Source: Clostridia bacterium (lineage in GTDB: Bacteria; Bacillota; Clostridia; Lachnospirales; Lachnospiraceae). From it: a DNA stretch of 64,000 bases. The position numbers and the translations under genes are program-made. The notes below the pieces were generated by a model that had not been told where the DNA came from, did no database searches, and saw only the letters and a list, made by a program, of their open reading frames with translations. The stretch covers positions 248,001-312,000 of the forward strand of contig QKJQ01000027.1 in NCBI GenBank assembly GCA_003249225.1, given 5' to 3'. Positions 43,415-51,241 of the stretch are shown here, piece after piece. The first letter of the stretch is position 1. Each line of letters starts with the position of its first letter.

Positions 43415-44017
43415 ATGCTGACTTTTATTCAGGGACTATTTATGGGACTCGCTTATGTGGCTCCGATTGGTATGCAGAATCTGTTTGTTATCAACGGAGC
43501 TGTTACCTATAAAAAAAACCAGGCCGTATTTGTTGGCCTGGCTGTTGCATTTTTTGATGTGACTCTTGCACTTGCCTGTTTTTTTGGTATTGGTGCGTTG
43601 CTGGATCGCTATTTATGGCTCCATACTATTGTTCTGATTGTTGGTGCTCTTCTTATTCTCTGGATTGCCATTACTTTGTTTCGCTCAAAACCAGAAGAAA
43701 CCACAGCGGCTGGTGAACCGTTTGTAATAAAGAAAGTTCTTTTCTCAGCTTTTGCTGTCACCTGGTTCAATCCACAGGCAATTCTTGACGGAACCATGAT
43801 GCTTGGAGCCTTTCGTGCATCCCTTCCGTCCGAAACTGCAATTCTTTTTCTCTTCGGTGTGCTCTGTGCCTCCCTGGTCTGGTTCAACGGTTTATCTTTT
43901 TTCACTCGTATCATCGGCCACAAATTAAATTACCGCATTCTTCGCATCATAAACATCGTCTGTGGTGTGATTCTGATTTTCTATGCCGCAAGACTCCTGC
44001 TTACCTTCTTTTTCTAA
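43415..44017 (+). CDS. LysE/ArgO-family amino acid exporter
   Basis: A 200-residue membrane protein with about six segments. It begins with the family signature F-I-Q-G-L-F-M-G-L-A-Y-V-A-P-I-G-M-Q-N-L-F and carries the conserved W-F-N-P-Q-A at about 117, as in LysE and ArgO exporters of basic amino acids. AAAGGATG lies close to the ATG. The MocR gene on the opposite strand, about 205 bp away, probably controls it. Confidence 0.9.
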   Translation: MLTFIQGLFMGLAYVAPIGMQNLFVINGAVTYKKNQAVFVGLAVAFFDVTLALACFFGIGALLDRYLWLHTIVLIVGALLILWIAITLFRSKPEETTAAGEPFVIKKVLFSAFAVTWFNPQAILDGTMMLGAFRASLPSETAILFLFGVLCASLVWFNGLSFFTRIIGHKLNYRILRIINIVCGVILIFYAARLLLTFFF

Positions 44018-44160
44018 GCACCGGAAAATGTTTTGAAACAATCGGCAGGATATATAATTACCGATTACCTTATCGTAACAACCGGCAAAATACGCAAATC
44101 ACACTTGGTCAGTGGAATCGAATCCATGGTCGCATGCAATAACAAAACCTCTAAGTACCT

Positions 44161-45270
44161 TTATTTCCATACCTCTTCTGCTATTTCCTTTACAAGGCGG
44201 ATTTTAGCCCACTGTTCTTCCTCTGTCAGTTGATTTCCTTCTTCCGTTGACGCAAAGCCGCACTGTGGGCTCAGGTAAAGACGGTCCAGCAAAACATACT
44301 GTTCTGCTTCCTTTATTCTGCGAATAATATCTTCTTTACGTTCCAGTACCGGAGACTTTGTTGTAAGAAGTCCAAGAACGACCTTTTTTTCTTTGCTTAC
44401 AAATCGCAATGGTTCAAAACCTCCGGATCTGTCGTCGTCAAACTCAAGATAAAAAGCATCTACATTTTCACCGGAGAACAGTTTCTCGGCTACCGGCTCA
44501 TAACCACCCTGGCAAGCCCAGGTAGAATGAAAGTTACCGCGGCAGATGTGCGTGTTGATCACCAGATCTTCCGGTTTGCCTTCTATGGCAAGATTATTTA
44601 CACGAATCAAGGTATCGATATGTTGTTGCAGACCGGCTTCATCTGTTCCAAAGATAAAACAGGCAGATGGATCGACACAGACGCCCCAGGTACAGTCATC
44701 GAACTGTATGTTCCGACAGCCCGCAGCATAAAGATCCTGAATTACTTTTTTATAGGCTCTAGCTATGTCCGTTATCAGTTCCTCTTTTACCGGATAGATT
44801 CTTTCTGTACTTTCCAGGTTCTGTGGTATAATCATCTGGAATAAGAACTGCGCAGGGGAGGGAATGGTCTGTCTTGCTGTCGTGTTCTCATCTTCGAATT
44901 GCTTTACGAAAGTAAAATGCTCAACAAAAGGATGCAGACCAACGGATACTTTTCCTGTTAAAAAGGTATCATCAATCAAGGCTGCTTCGTCATGAAAGGG
45001 GATACCGTTCTTTGTTTGTTCATGACCGACACCTTCAAATGCCCACATGAAATCAAGATGCCAGGAGCTTCTTCTGAACTCCCCATCTGTAATTACCTGT
45101 AACCCTGCTTCCTTTTGCTTTTTGATTAATTTTGTTATTTCCTCGTCTTCCACAAGGGTTAGTTCCTCTTTGCTGATTTCTCCTTTTGCAAAGCGGCTTC
45201 TCGCTTCTTTCAGCGCTTGGGGTCGTAAAAAGCTCCCTACAATATCACATCGAAATGGTGCATTTTTCAT
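44161..45270 (-). CDS. Cobalamin-independent methionine synthase-like protein (YxjG/MetE C-terminal type)
   Basis: A 369-residue protein matching the YxjG/YxjH group: a stand-alone MetE C-terminal barrel lacking the N-terminal half. It has D-I-V-G-S-F-L-R-P near the start, T-D-G-E-F-R-R at about 62, Q-F-D-D-C-T-W at about 187, N-T-H-I-C-R-G-N at about 230 (His and Cys of the zinc site), and a late L-S-P-Q-C-G-F-A-S (the second zinc Cys). It probably transfers methyl groups to homocysteine from a non-folate donor. The start at 45270 has AAGGAGG 9 nt upstream. Confidence 0.85.
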   Translation of the reverse strand: MKNAPFRCDIVGSFLRPQALKEARSRFAKGEISKEELTLVEDEEITKLIKKQKEAGLQVITDGEFRRSSWHLDFMWAFEGVGHEQTKNGIPFHDEAALIDDTFLTGKVSVGLHPFVEHFTFVKQFEDENTTARQTIPSPAQFLFQMIIPQNLESTERIYPVKEELITDIARAYKKVIQDLYAAGCRNIQFDDCTWGVCVDPSACFIFGTDEAGLQQHIDTLIRVNNLAIEGKPEDLVINTHICRGNFHSTWACQGGYEPVAEKLFSGENVDAFYLEFDDDRSGGFEPLRFVSKEKKVVLGLLTTKSPVLERKEDIIRRIKEAEQYVLLDRLYLSPQCGFASTEEGNQLTEEEQWAKIRLVKEIAEEVWK

Positions 45271-45369
45271 TCTTTTTTCCTCCTTACAACATTGATAATA
45301 ATGGTTCGCCGGCAAGGTATGTTGAAAAATAACAGTCGTATTTGTGTTTTTCGTAAAACCTTTTACATA

Positions 45370-45403
45370 GTATATAGTATACACTACTTTTTGAATAATA
45401 CAA
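45370..45403 (-). promoter_or_regulatory. Promoter with operator-like dyad upstream of the methionine-synthase-like gene
   Basis: Minus-strand TTGTAT (45398-45403), 16 bp, TATACT (45376-45381). A dyad GTATA-TAG-TATAC (45370-45382) overlaps the -10 box, so a repressor bound there would block the promoter. About 100 bp separates it from the gene start. Confidence 0.45.
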
Positions 45404-45450
45404 AAAAATATGCGTTTGTTATAGCCTGATGCTATATCAAACGCATATTT
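45402..45450 (-). terminator. Intrinsic terminator after the LysR gene
   Basis: A long hairpin with 13-bp outer arms AAATATGCGTTTG/CAAACGCATATTT and 6-bp inner arms TATAGC/GCTATA, then a T-run on the minus strand. It lies directly after the LysR stop. Confidence 0.85.
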
Positions 45451-45456
45451 CTAAGA

Positions 45457-46371
45457 TTATTTCGACATATCACATTTACAATGTCTCTGCAGGGACTCCA
45501 GATATGCTTTTCCATAACGGTCAAGCGGCATGTTCTTCTTACGTATGGTGCCAACATGAATTTCTTCTTTTACATCGAGCGGTCTGGCAAGTATGGATTC
45601 TCCATTCAGTTCTTTGCTCAATATCCCGGTACTGACTGTATATCCATTCAAACCAACTACAAGATTAAAGAGCGTTGCTCTGTCCCTTACCTTAATATTC
45701 TTTTTCCGGTCAAGAGTACTTAGGACCTCTTCTGAAAAGTAAAAGGAGTTGTAGTCTCCCTGTTCAAAGGACAGATAAGGATATTCTTCCAGCTGCTGCA
45801 GTGTAAGATGCTCGAAAATTGCAAGCGGATGCTTTGCACTTATGAAAACGTGCGGTCTGGCAGTAAACAGTTCCTCAAATACCAGATTATTTTGCTTTAT
45901 CATTTTTCTTATGACTTCGTCATTTTTTGTTGAAGTATATAAAATGCCGATCTCACTTTTTAACTTTGCCACATCTTCAATAATCTCATGGGTAGTAGTC
46001 TCCCGCAAGGTAAAATCATACGTATCCTGACCAAACATACGGATCACATCAACAAAAGCATCCACTGCAAACGAATAATGCTGCGCCGATACAGAGAATC
46101 TTGGATTATGAGGCTTTTCATTCAGGTACTTTTCTTCCAGCAGGTTTGTCTGTTCGAGTACCTGTCTTGCGTAAGCCAGAAATTCATTTCCCTCCGGTGA
46201 TACCTCAATTCCTTTGTTCGTCCGGTCAAAAATCGTAAGCTTCATTTCTTTTTCAAGTTCTTTTACTGCCTTTGAAAGACTTGGCTGAGAAAGAAACAGA
46301 TTCTTTGCGGCTTCATTCATGGATCCGCAATCGGCAATCATAACAGCATATTTTAATTGAAGAAGAGTCAT
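45457..46371 (-). CDS. LysR-family transcriptional regulator
   Basis: A 304-residue LysR protein: a winged helix (1-65) with Y-A-V-M-I-A-D-C-G-S-M-N-E-A-A-K-N-L-F and Q-P-S-L-S-K-A-V-K-E-L-E, then an effector-binding domain (about 90-295). The start at 46371 follows AAAGGAG at 6-7 nt. It is transcribed in the same direction as, and 48 bp after, the YfcC transporter gene, so it probably responds to the transported amino acid or acid. The methionine-synthase-like gene beyond the terminator could also be a target. Confidence 0.88.
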   Translation of the reverse strand: MTLLQLKYAVMIADCGSMNEAAKNLFLSQPSLSKAVKELEKEMKLTIFDRTNKGIEVSPEGNEFLAYARQVLEQTNLLEEKYLNEKPHNPRFSVSAQHYSFAVDAFVDVIRMFGQDTYDFTLRETTTHEIIEDVAKLKSEIGILYTSTKNDEVIRKMIKQNNLVFEELFTARPHVFISAKHPLAIFEHLTLQQLEEYPYLSFEQGDYNSFYFSEEVLSTLDRKKNIKVRDRATLFNLVVGLNGYTVSTGILSKELNGESILARPLDVKEEIHVGTIRKKNMPLDRYGKAYLESLQRHCKCDMSK

Positions 46372-46419
46372 AACATTCTCCTTTCCCCGCAAATTCAGCA
46401 ATGCACCGGGAAATATTTT

Positions 46420-47895
46420 TTAGAATGGTCCATATCCGGTCGCGATGCCAAGGAACAAAAATCCACAGGCGATTGCGAAGGCCAGAAGCTGTATCTTATA
46501 GGTCCAGCGGATCCATTTGGTATACGATACCACCGTCAGACCAAGACAGATTAAAAGAACCGGATTGGTCGGATACAGTACATTGGAAAAGCCGTCACCA
46601 AAGCAAAAAGCCAGAACAGAAGTCTGCCTTGTTATTCCGACCAGATCGGATAACGGAGCAATCAGCGGCATGACAAGGAATGCTTTTGCCGAAGAGGATC
46701 CCACAAATAACTCCAATAACAAAATCAGGCCATAGATCAGAATTATAGCAACATAAGGCGATGTAGAGGAAATAGCATCCGAAGCATAATACAGAATTGT
46801 ATCCATAATACCACCCTGTGAAATGATGTATTTCACACTCATGGCCATAAGGATCAAAAGTATTCCTGGTGCAATCCCTCCGGCACTTTTCCCGATGATC
46901 TGCCATCTTTTCCTGTTCTTGATTCCTGCAATCACTGAACTGATAATTCCTCCGACAAGGAACAATAAGCCAATCACCGGCAGCTCGATATCGGAAAGAA
47001 CAGGGATAAAGGATGCAATCACAATAATCGCAATGATTGATACGATAAACCCGGTAAATGCCCTTGCTGCTTTTTCAATCTGCTTTATCTCACGCTCTGA
47101 CTTTCCATCCAAAAATTCATCAGCTTTGCTGTTCTGCGAATACTTATGCCGCAAATGCTCATCTTCTTTAAAGACAAGAGATTTCTCCGGACTTTTTTCA
47201 ATCTTTCTCGCATAATTCATAAGAAATATCAGTGTTAAAACATAGAAAACAAGAAAGATAATAATTCGAAGCCCTGTTCCGGAATAAAGCGGCAGATCTG
47301 CAATCTGCTGGGTTATTGCAATGGAAAATGGATTGGTGATTGCTGCGGTAAAGCCAAAACATGAGGCAAGTATGCTCATACCAAGCCCAACAAGAGAATC
47401 CCAGCCAAGCCGGTAAGACAAAGCAATCAGAATAGGCACCAAAGCAATGTTCTCTTCAAAGGTTCCAAGCACAGCGCCCAGCAGCATAAAGAAGAAAACG
47501 ATCACTGCCATCAGCAGATACTTACGTGCCTTAAAACGAGCAACCAGCTTCGAAATAATAAGGGCAAGTACATCACTGTTCTCCAAAAGAGAAAAAGCAA
47601 TGCTGACTGCCAGTAAAAATAAAATAATAACTATTACAACTGCAGCGTCTGAACTTGCAAGTACTTCGATGGGTGCTGTAAACCAGCGCCATACCGGGAA
47701 CTTTTCTGCATCCGTGTAATGAAAAGATCCATCTACAACCATCTCACGTCCATCGGTCACGACCCTGTCATAACTTCCTGTCGGTACGACCAGAGTCAGG
47801 ATCCCAACGGTCACTATCAGGAACCCTAAAATCATCACTGCTGTCAGGAAGGTCTTCTTCCCGATCTTTATCGAACTTTCTGCTTCTTTTTCCAT
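46420..47895 (-). CDS. YfcC-family membrane transporter (basic amino acid/dicarboxylate type)
   Basis: A 491-residue protein with about 12 membrane segments of the YfcC family (ion-transporter superfamily). It shows the N-terminal L-V-V-P-T-G-S-Y, then G-A-V-L-G-T-F-E-E-N-I-A-L-V-P, A-A-I-T-N-P-F-S-I-A, and S-S-A-K-A-F-L-V-M-P-L-I-A-P-L in the C-terminal half. Members have been linked to arginine/ornithine or dicarboxylate transport, but the substrate here is unproven. GGGGG precedes the start. It heads an operon with the LysR gene. Confidence 0.83.
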   Translation of the reverse strand: MEKEAESSIKIGKKTFLTAVMILGFLIVTVGILTLVVPTGSYDRVVTDGREMVVDGSFHYTDAEKFPVWRWFTAPIEVLASSDAAVVIVIILFLLAVSIAFSLLENSDVLALIISKLVARFKARKYLLMAVIVFFFMLLGAVLGTFEENIALVPILIALSYRLGWDSLVGLGMSILASCFGFTAAITNPFSIAITQQIADLPLYSGTGLRIIIFLVFYVLTLIFLMNYARKIEKSPEKSLVFKEDEHLRHKYSQNSKADEFLDGKSEREIKQIEKAARAFTGFIVSIIAIIVIASFIPVLSDIELPVIGLLFLVGGIISSVIAGIKNRKRWQIIGKSAGGIAPGILLILMAMSVKYIISQGGIMDTILYYASDAISSTSPYVAIILIYGLILLLELFVGSSSAKAFLVMPLIAPLSDLVGITRQTSVLAFCFGDGFSNVLYPTNPVLLICLGLTVVSYTKWIRWTYKIQLLAFAIACGFLFLGIATGYGPF

Positions 47896-47988
47896 ACCAA
47901 AAATGCCCCCTTTTTGTCACTTTGCCAGTCAAATGTCTGATAGTTCTATTCTATAGCAAAATCACAAAAAGGAAAGCATTTTTAATAA

Positions 47989-48873
47989 TTATACAGATAA
48001 ATTTTTCTGAGCCTCATGAATACGTGATGCTAAAGCAAGCTTCCACAAGGTATTTATGCCCTCTTTATCCCATCTTGTCACCTGACTGCGCAGCCAGTTG
48101 CAGGGAAACTCGTTACATAATCCGCATATATATGCATTATGTTCTTTCGCGCAGCGATAGATCTCGCAGCCACTATCCCACATGGCTACTTTACCGTCTG
48201 TTTTCCTGCAGCCTTCGCAGTCCTTTGCATAATGTCCGCATCCTGTGCATTCTCCACCGCAGGGAACCGCGTTCTTTACTTGTTCTTTCGTAATATTCGT
48301 CCGTACATAATAATCCTGCAGCGGTGCAATATTCTCTGCTCTTACATACCCTTTTTCTGTTAAGACCTTTCTTCTTACCAAGGCTGTGTCAACCGCTTTT
48401 GTTGCCAGAAAACTGCAGTGAAAATCCTCATAAGCCGTATCTTCAACGAGATCAAGTATGGAGCTTATGACTTCCTCTGTCTCATATTCACTCTTCAGAT
48501 CGATTCGAAGCAGCGCCGTATCGGTCAGCGCATTCGTATGATCTCCACGTTCGTTCCTAACATCCCGGTGAAAATTCTCAATGGTACCGATAATCTTTCC
48601 ATCTTTCTTATGCACTATCGTCCAACGTATGAATTCATGAATCGAATAGGCTTTCATATAGTAGGAAACCGTCTCTTCCATATGCTCCATTTTTTCTAAG
48701 TAACATGGAAAAAGAAAATTGTCACAGTTAAAGAATTCCCACGATTTTTTGTCTGAATACGTCTGGAATAACGCCTCGGCATCGCTTTGCACGATTGGGC
48801 GAAGTAAGATCAGCTCATTCTGATAACTTCTCCATTCTTCGTAAATGTCTTTTTTTGCTGATTCAGTAATCAT
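47989..48873 (-). CDS. Fused GNAT acetyltransferase - DUF3795 cysteine-rich protein
   Basis: A 294-residue protein. The N-terminal two thirds (about 15-195) look like a GNAT acetyltransferase of the ribosomal-protein type (L-I-L-L-R-P-I-V-Q-S-D-A-E-A-L, I-I-G-T-I-E, A-L-L-R-I-D-L). The acetyl-CoA loop is not clearly conserved, so the fold may be degenerate. The C-terminal region (about 205-294) is DUF3795-like with C-G-G-E-C-T-G-C-G, C-E-G-C-R, C-E-I-Y-R-C, C-G-L-C and F-P-C, which probably binds a metal or Fe-S cluster. GGGAGGG lies 5 nt before the ATG at 48873. It lies downstream of the WYL regulator gene, with a dyad between them. Confidence 0.78.
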   Translation of the reverse strand: MITESAKKDIYEEWRSYQNELILLRPIVQSDAEALFQTYSDKKSWEFFNCDNFLFPCYLEKMEHMEETVSYYMKAYSIHEFIRWTIVHKKDGKIIGTIENFHRDVRNERGDHTNALTDTALLRIDLKSEYETEEVISSILDLVEDTAYEDFHCSFLATKAVDTALVRRKVLTEKGYVRAENIAPLQDYYVRTNITKEQVKNAVPCGGECTGCGHYAKDCEGCRKTDGKVAMWDSGCEIYRCAKEHNAYICGLCNEFPCNWLRSQVTRWDKEGINTLWKLALASRIHEAQKNLSV

Positions 48874-48932
48874 CCATACCCTCCCTGAAAAATCAATTGT
48901 CTGTTGCATTCTTTACGATAACAGATGAAACA

Positions 48933-48948
48933 TGACATCAGAATGTCA
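48933..48948 (-). promoter_or_regulatory. Operator dyad between the WYL regulator and the GNAT-DUF3795 gene
   Basis: Perfect inverted repeat TGACAT-CAGA-ATGTCA. The same ATGTCA half-site occurs three times upstream of the WYL regulator gene. A weak promoter (TTCTGA, 17 bp, TATCGT on the minus strand) would have its -35 overlapped by the dyad. Confidence 0.5.
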
Positions 48949-48956
48949 TATTCAGA

Positions 48957-49868
48957 TCAGGAAGCATAATTATCGTTTATTTTAGTAAGCAGTATTTTCA
49001 ATTCATCAACAAGTTCTTGAGGTTCCACCAGAACGACATTCTCACGAAAGCCAAGAAGATAACTGAACAAAGATTCTTTATCCGACCAGGGAAAGGTTAT
49101 CCTGATTCTTCCATCGATAAGTTCTTCCATCTTCTCTGAACCTAATTCCTCAATCAGGCGCCATCTGCTTTTTTTATCAAAAACAGCCGTTACTTCCAGA
49201 CTGTTTGGATTATAGATCTGTTCCGGTATATCCGGCACTTCCACATTTTCAATTCTTACAAATCTCTCCGAATTGACCGTGACCTCCTCCATCCTTGCCA
49301 GTTTGAACAATCGAAATGCCTGTTGGTCCATACATCTTCCATGAACATACCATGCATTCCATCGAAACAATAAAAGATAAGGTTCAATGGTCCTGGTACT
49401 TTCTTTCTCCGGTGATACATAGTGAAAGGTTATCGTATGGCAGCTTTCTATGGCTTGCTGAATCATTGTAATTCTCGGTGCGGATTTTTTTGTATTCCAA
49501 TTCGTCAAATCAATCTGAATATACGGATCCGATGCCAGGATTTTTGAATGGTTCATCGATATTTTATCCATTAGTATTTCATATTGATGACTGCCCGCCA
49601 TGCTGTCCAGACTTTTAAGTCCCCGCAGGATAGCCTGCATCTCTTTTGAAGTCAGAAGTGTTTTATCGATCTTATACTCTTTCATGATCGATATTCCTCC
49701 ATCGGCTCCCTGCTTTGTCATTACAGGAATACCTGCCATACACAAGGCTTCTATATCACGATTTATGGTTCTTCTGGACACTTCAAATTTTTCAGCAAGG
49801 ACCGGAGCCGTTACCAATTCCTGCTGCAGTAATATGGATACAATTCCTATCAGACGATCGATTTTCAT
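48957..49868 (-). CDS. YafY/DeoR-like transcriptional regulator with WYL domain
   Basis: A 303-residue regulator: an N-terminal HTH_11 helix-turn-helix (about 1-60, with V-S-R-R-T-I-N-R-D-I-E-A-L), a central WYL ligand domain (about 135-215, with I-E-P-Y-L-L-L-F-R-W-N-A-W-Y-V-H-G at about 162-178, the WYL core) and a C-terminal extension (about 225-300). WYL domains sense nucleic acid or small ligands. It is probably autoregulated (see half-sites at 49977-49993) and controls the downstream GNAT-DUF3795 gene. Confidence 0.88.
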   Translation of the reverse strand: MKIDRLIGIVSILLQQELVTAPVLAEKFEVSRRTINRDIEALCMAGIPVMTKQGADGGISIMKEYKIDKTLLTSKEMQAILRGLKSLDSMAGSHQYEILMDKISMNHSKILASDPYIQIDLTNWNTKKSAPRITMIQQAIESCHTITFHYVSPEKESTRTIEPYLLLFRWNAWYVHGRCMDQQAFRLFKLARMEEVTVNSERFVRIENVEVPDIPEQIYNPNSLEVTAVFDKKSRWRLIEELGSEKMEELIDGRIRITFPWSDKESLFSYLLGFRENVVLVEPQELVDELKILLTKINDNYAS

Positions 49869-49954
49869 TTTTCACTTCTTTCTGCACTGGTTATGCATGC
49901 TGTGAAAGGAGTATCTGATTCCTTCACAGGCTGTCTCCTCTCATTTTCCTAAAG

Positions 49955-49993
49955 TAATCTTAGCATAGCAGAAAGAACATGTCACGTTTATGT
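49955..49993 (-). promoter_or_regulatory. WYL regulator promoter overlapped by ATGTCA half-sites
   Basis: Minus-strand GTGACA (49978-49983), 17 bp, TAAGAT (49955-49960). Plus-strand half-sites ATGTCA at 49977-49982 and 49988-49993 are 11 bp apart (one helical turn), and the first covers the -35. A third ATGTCA is at 50052-50057. Confidence 0.5.
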
Positions 49994-50077
49994 CATGTTT
50001 TTTTCAAACATACCTGTTTGCAATACATTTATTTAAAGCCTATCCCCTGTTATGTCAGGTTTACTATTAATTTTCTT

Positions 50078-50203
50078 CTTGCTTTTTGATTGATGTTAAG
50101 CTTGCCTTTTACCAGCTTCCTGGCTTGGTTTTCGATAGTTTCAGGCTTGCCTTTTGACAGATTCCCGGCTTGTTTATGCATATCCACTTCTTGTTTTCGA
50201 CAG
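50078..50203. repeat. Degenerate 21-23-bp tandem repeat, six units
   Basis: Units starting CTTG(C/G/T)TTTT...(G/C)A(T/C)AG begin at 50078, 50101, 50124, 50146, 50169 and 50190 (the last partial). The array abuts the rhaD terminator and lies upstream of the WYL regulator promoter. No coding potential is evident, and the rest of 49869-50262 holds only regulatory sites. Confidence 0.65.
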
Positions 50204-50230
50204 AAAAAGAGCTGCCATTCAGCAGCTCTT
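50204..50230 (-). terminator. Intrinsic terminator after rhaD
   Basis: Nine-bp arms AAGAGCTGC and GCAGCTCTT with a 6-nt loop, then a T-run on the minus strand, 33 bp past the rhaD stop. Confidence 0.85.
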
Positions 50231-50262
50231 ACTTACATTAACTAATTTATGATTCAAAAACT

Positions 50263-51090
50263 TTATTTGTCGTACAAAAATCTTTCCGGCAGATGTACTT
50301 TAAAATCTTTCTCCAGATCTCTGAAGTTCTGCGGAAGAATTGTCTGTCTCTTTGTGCTTGACATTGACAGGGTCTTGACCAGAATCTCTGCCGATTTTTC
50401 AACCGTATGCATAAGACCAAAGGTGAGATCAAAGTCAATTCCTGAACAGAACATACCGTGATGTGCCCAGATCGCAACATCATACTTTTCCATAAGTCTG
50501 CTGGTCTCAACTGCAATGTCTCTGCCACCCGGAACCATCCATGGGACTACACCAACACCATCTGGGAACACGACCGGACACTCGGTTGCCATCTCCCACA
50601 GTTCTCTCGTAAACACTTCGTCAGACAGTGGAAGAACAAAGGTAAGTGCAATCACATTGGTCGTATGTGCATGATATATGACACGATGCTCACCTTTCGT
50701 TACTTTTTTCTTTACTTCATGATTCATTAAATGGGATTCCAACTCACTGGTCGGTCTTCCCCCATCCACAAGACCCCAGCGGATCTTATAATTCTCTCCG
50801 ATTTCATCCAGCTCAATAATAGCGATGCAGGCTTCCGGATCTACAATAATATTTCGAAAATACTTTCCGCTTCCGGTCACAAGGAAAAATTCTCCTCCCA
50901 GTGCCGGAACGGACGTTCCAATCGGCACCCACTCATCATTGCAGTTAAATCTATTTCGAATGCTTTCTACCTCTTCCGGTTTTATGCGGTACGACAGATT
51001 ACCGCCATTTCTTTCATGCCAACCCTGCATAAACCCATCGTTCGCCATCTTAACAAAGCCTTTTACAAATTCCGTATCTAAAACTCTCAT
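50263..51090 (-). CDS. rhaD: Rhamnulose-1-phosphate aldolase
   Basis: A 275-residue class II aldolase, the same length as Escherichia coli RhaD. It has the N-terminal H-E-R-N-G-G-N-L-S loop at about 25-33, the zinc-site H-A-H-T-T-N at about 141-146, a third metal His in A-H-H-G-M-F at about 211-214, and the family-specific E-L-W-E-M-A-T-E-C. It cleaves L-rhamnulose-1-phosphate to dihydroxyacetone phosphate and L-lactaldehyde. It stands alone without rhaA, rhaB or a transporter nearby. AAAGGAG precedes the start, and a large inverted repeat covers its promoter. Confidence 0.93.
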   Translation of the reverse strand: MRVLDTEFVKGFVKMANDGFMQGWHERNGGNLSYRIKPEEVESIRNRFNCNDEWVPIGTSVPALGGEFFLVTGSGKYFRNIIVDPEACIAIIELDEIGENYKIRWGLVDGGRPTSELESHLMNHEVKKKVTKGEHRVIYHAHTTNVIALTFVLPLSDEVFTRELWEMATECPVVFPDGVGVVPWMVPGGRDIAVETSRLMEKYDVAIWAHHGMFCSGIDFDLTFGLMHTVEKSAEILVKTLSMSSTKRQTILPQNFRDLEKDFKVHLPERFLYDK

Positions 51091-51138
51091 AAGGTTACTT
51101 CTCCTTTCCTACTTTGAACATAGTACATTTCTACCCTT

Positions 51139-51202
51139 ATTATTTATCATCTGCATAACAAATGTCAATAACCAAGTCACTTATTTCACATTTGTTATGC
51201 AG
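51139..51202 (-). promoter_or_regulatory. rhaD promoter with 15-bp inverted repeat
   Basis: Perfect arms CTGCATAACAAATGT (51151-51165) and ACATTTGTTATGCAG (51188-51202) separated by 22 bp. The proximal arm overlaps the end of a minus-strand TTGACA -35 (51163-51168) and its spacer. The -10 is TAAATA (16-bp spacing) or AATAAT (18-bp spacing). This looks like paired operators for a rhamnose regulator. Confidence 0.55.
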
Positions 51203-51241
51203 CACCTGATTTTTCTTGTTTTCAAATACGAGCACCAGTAA

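Noticed and set aside
50078-50203. CRISPR array or attachment-site repeats
   Set aside because: Degenerate 21-23-bp units without unique spacers and without an integrase nearby.
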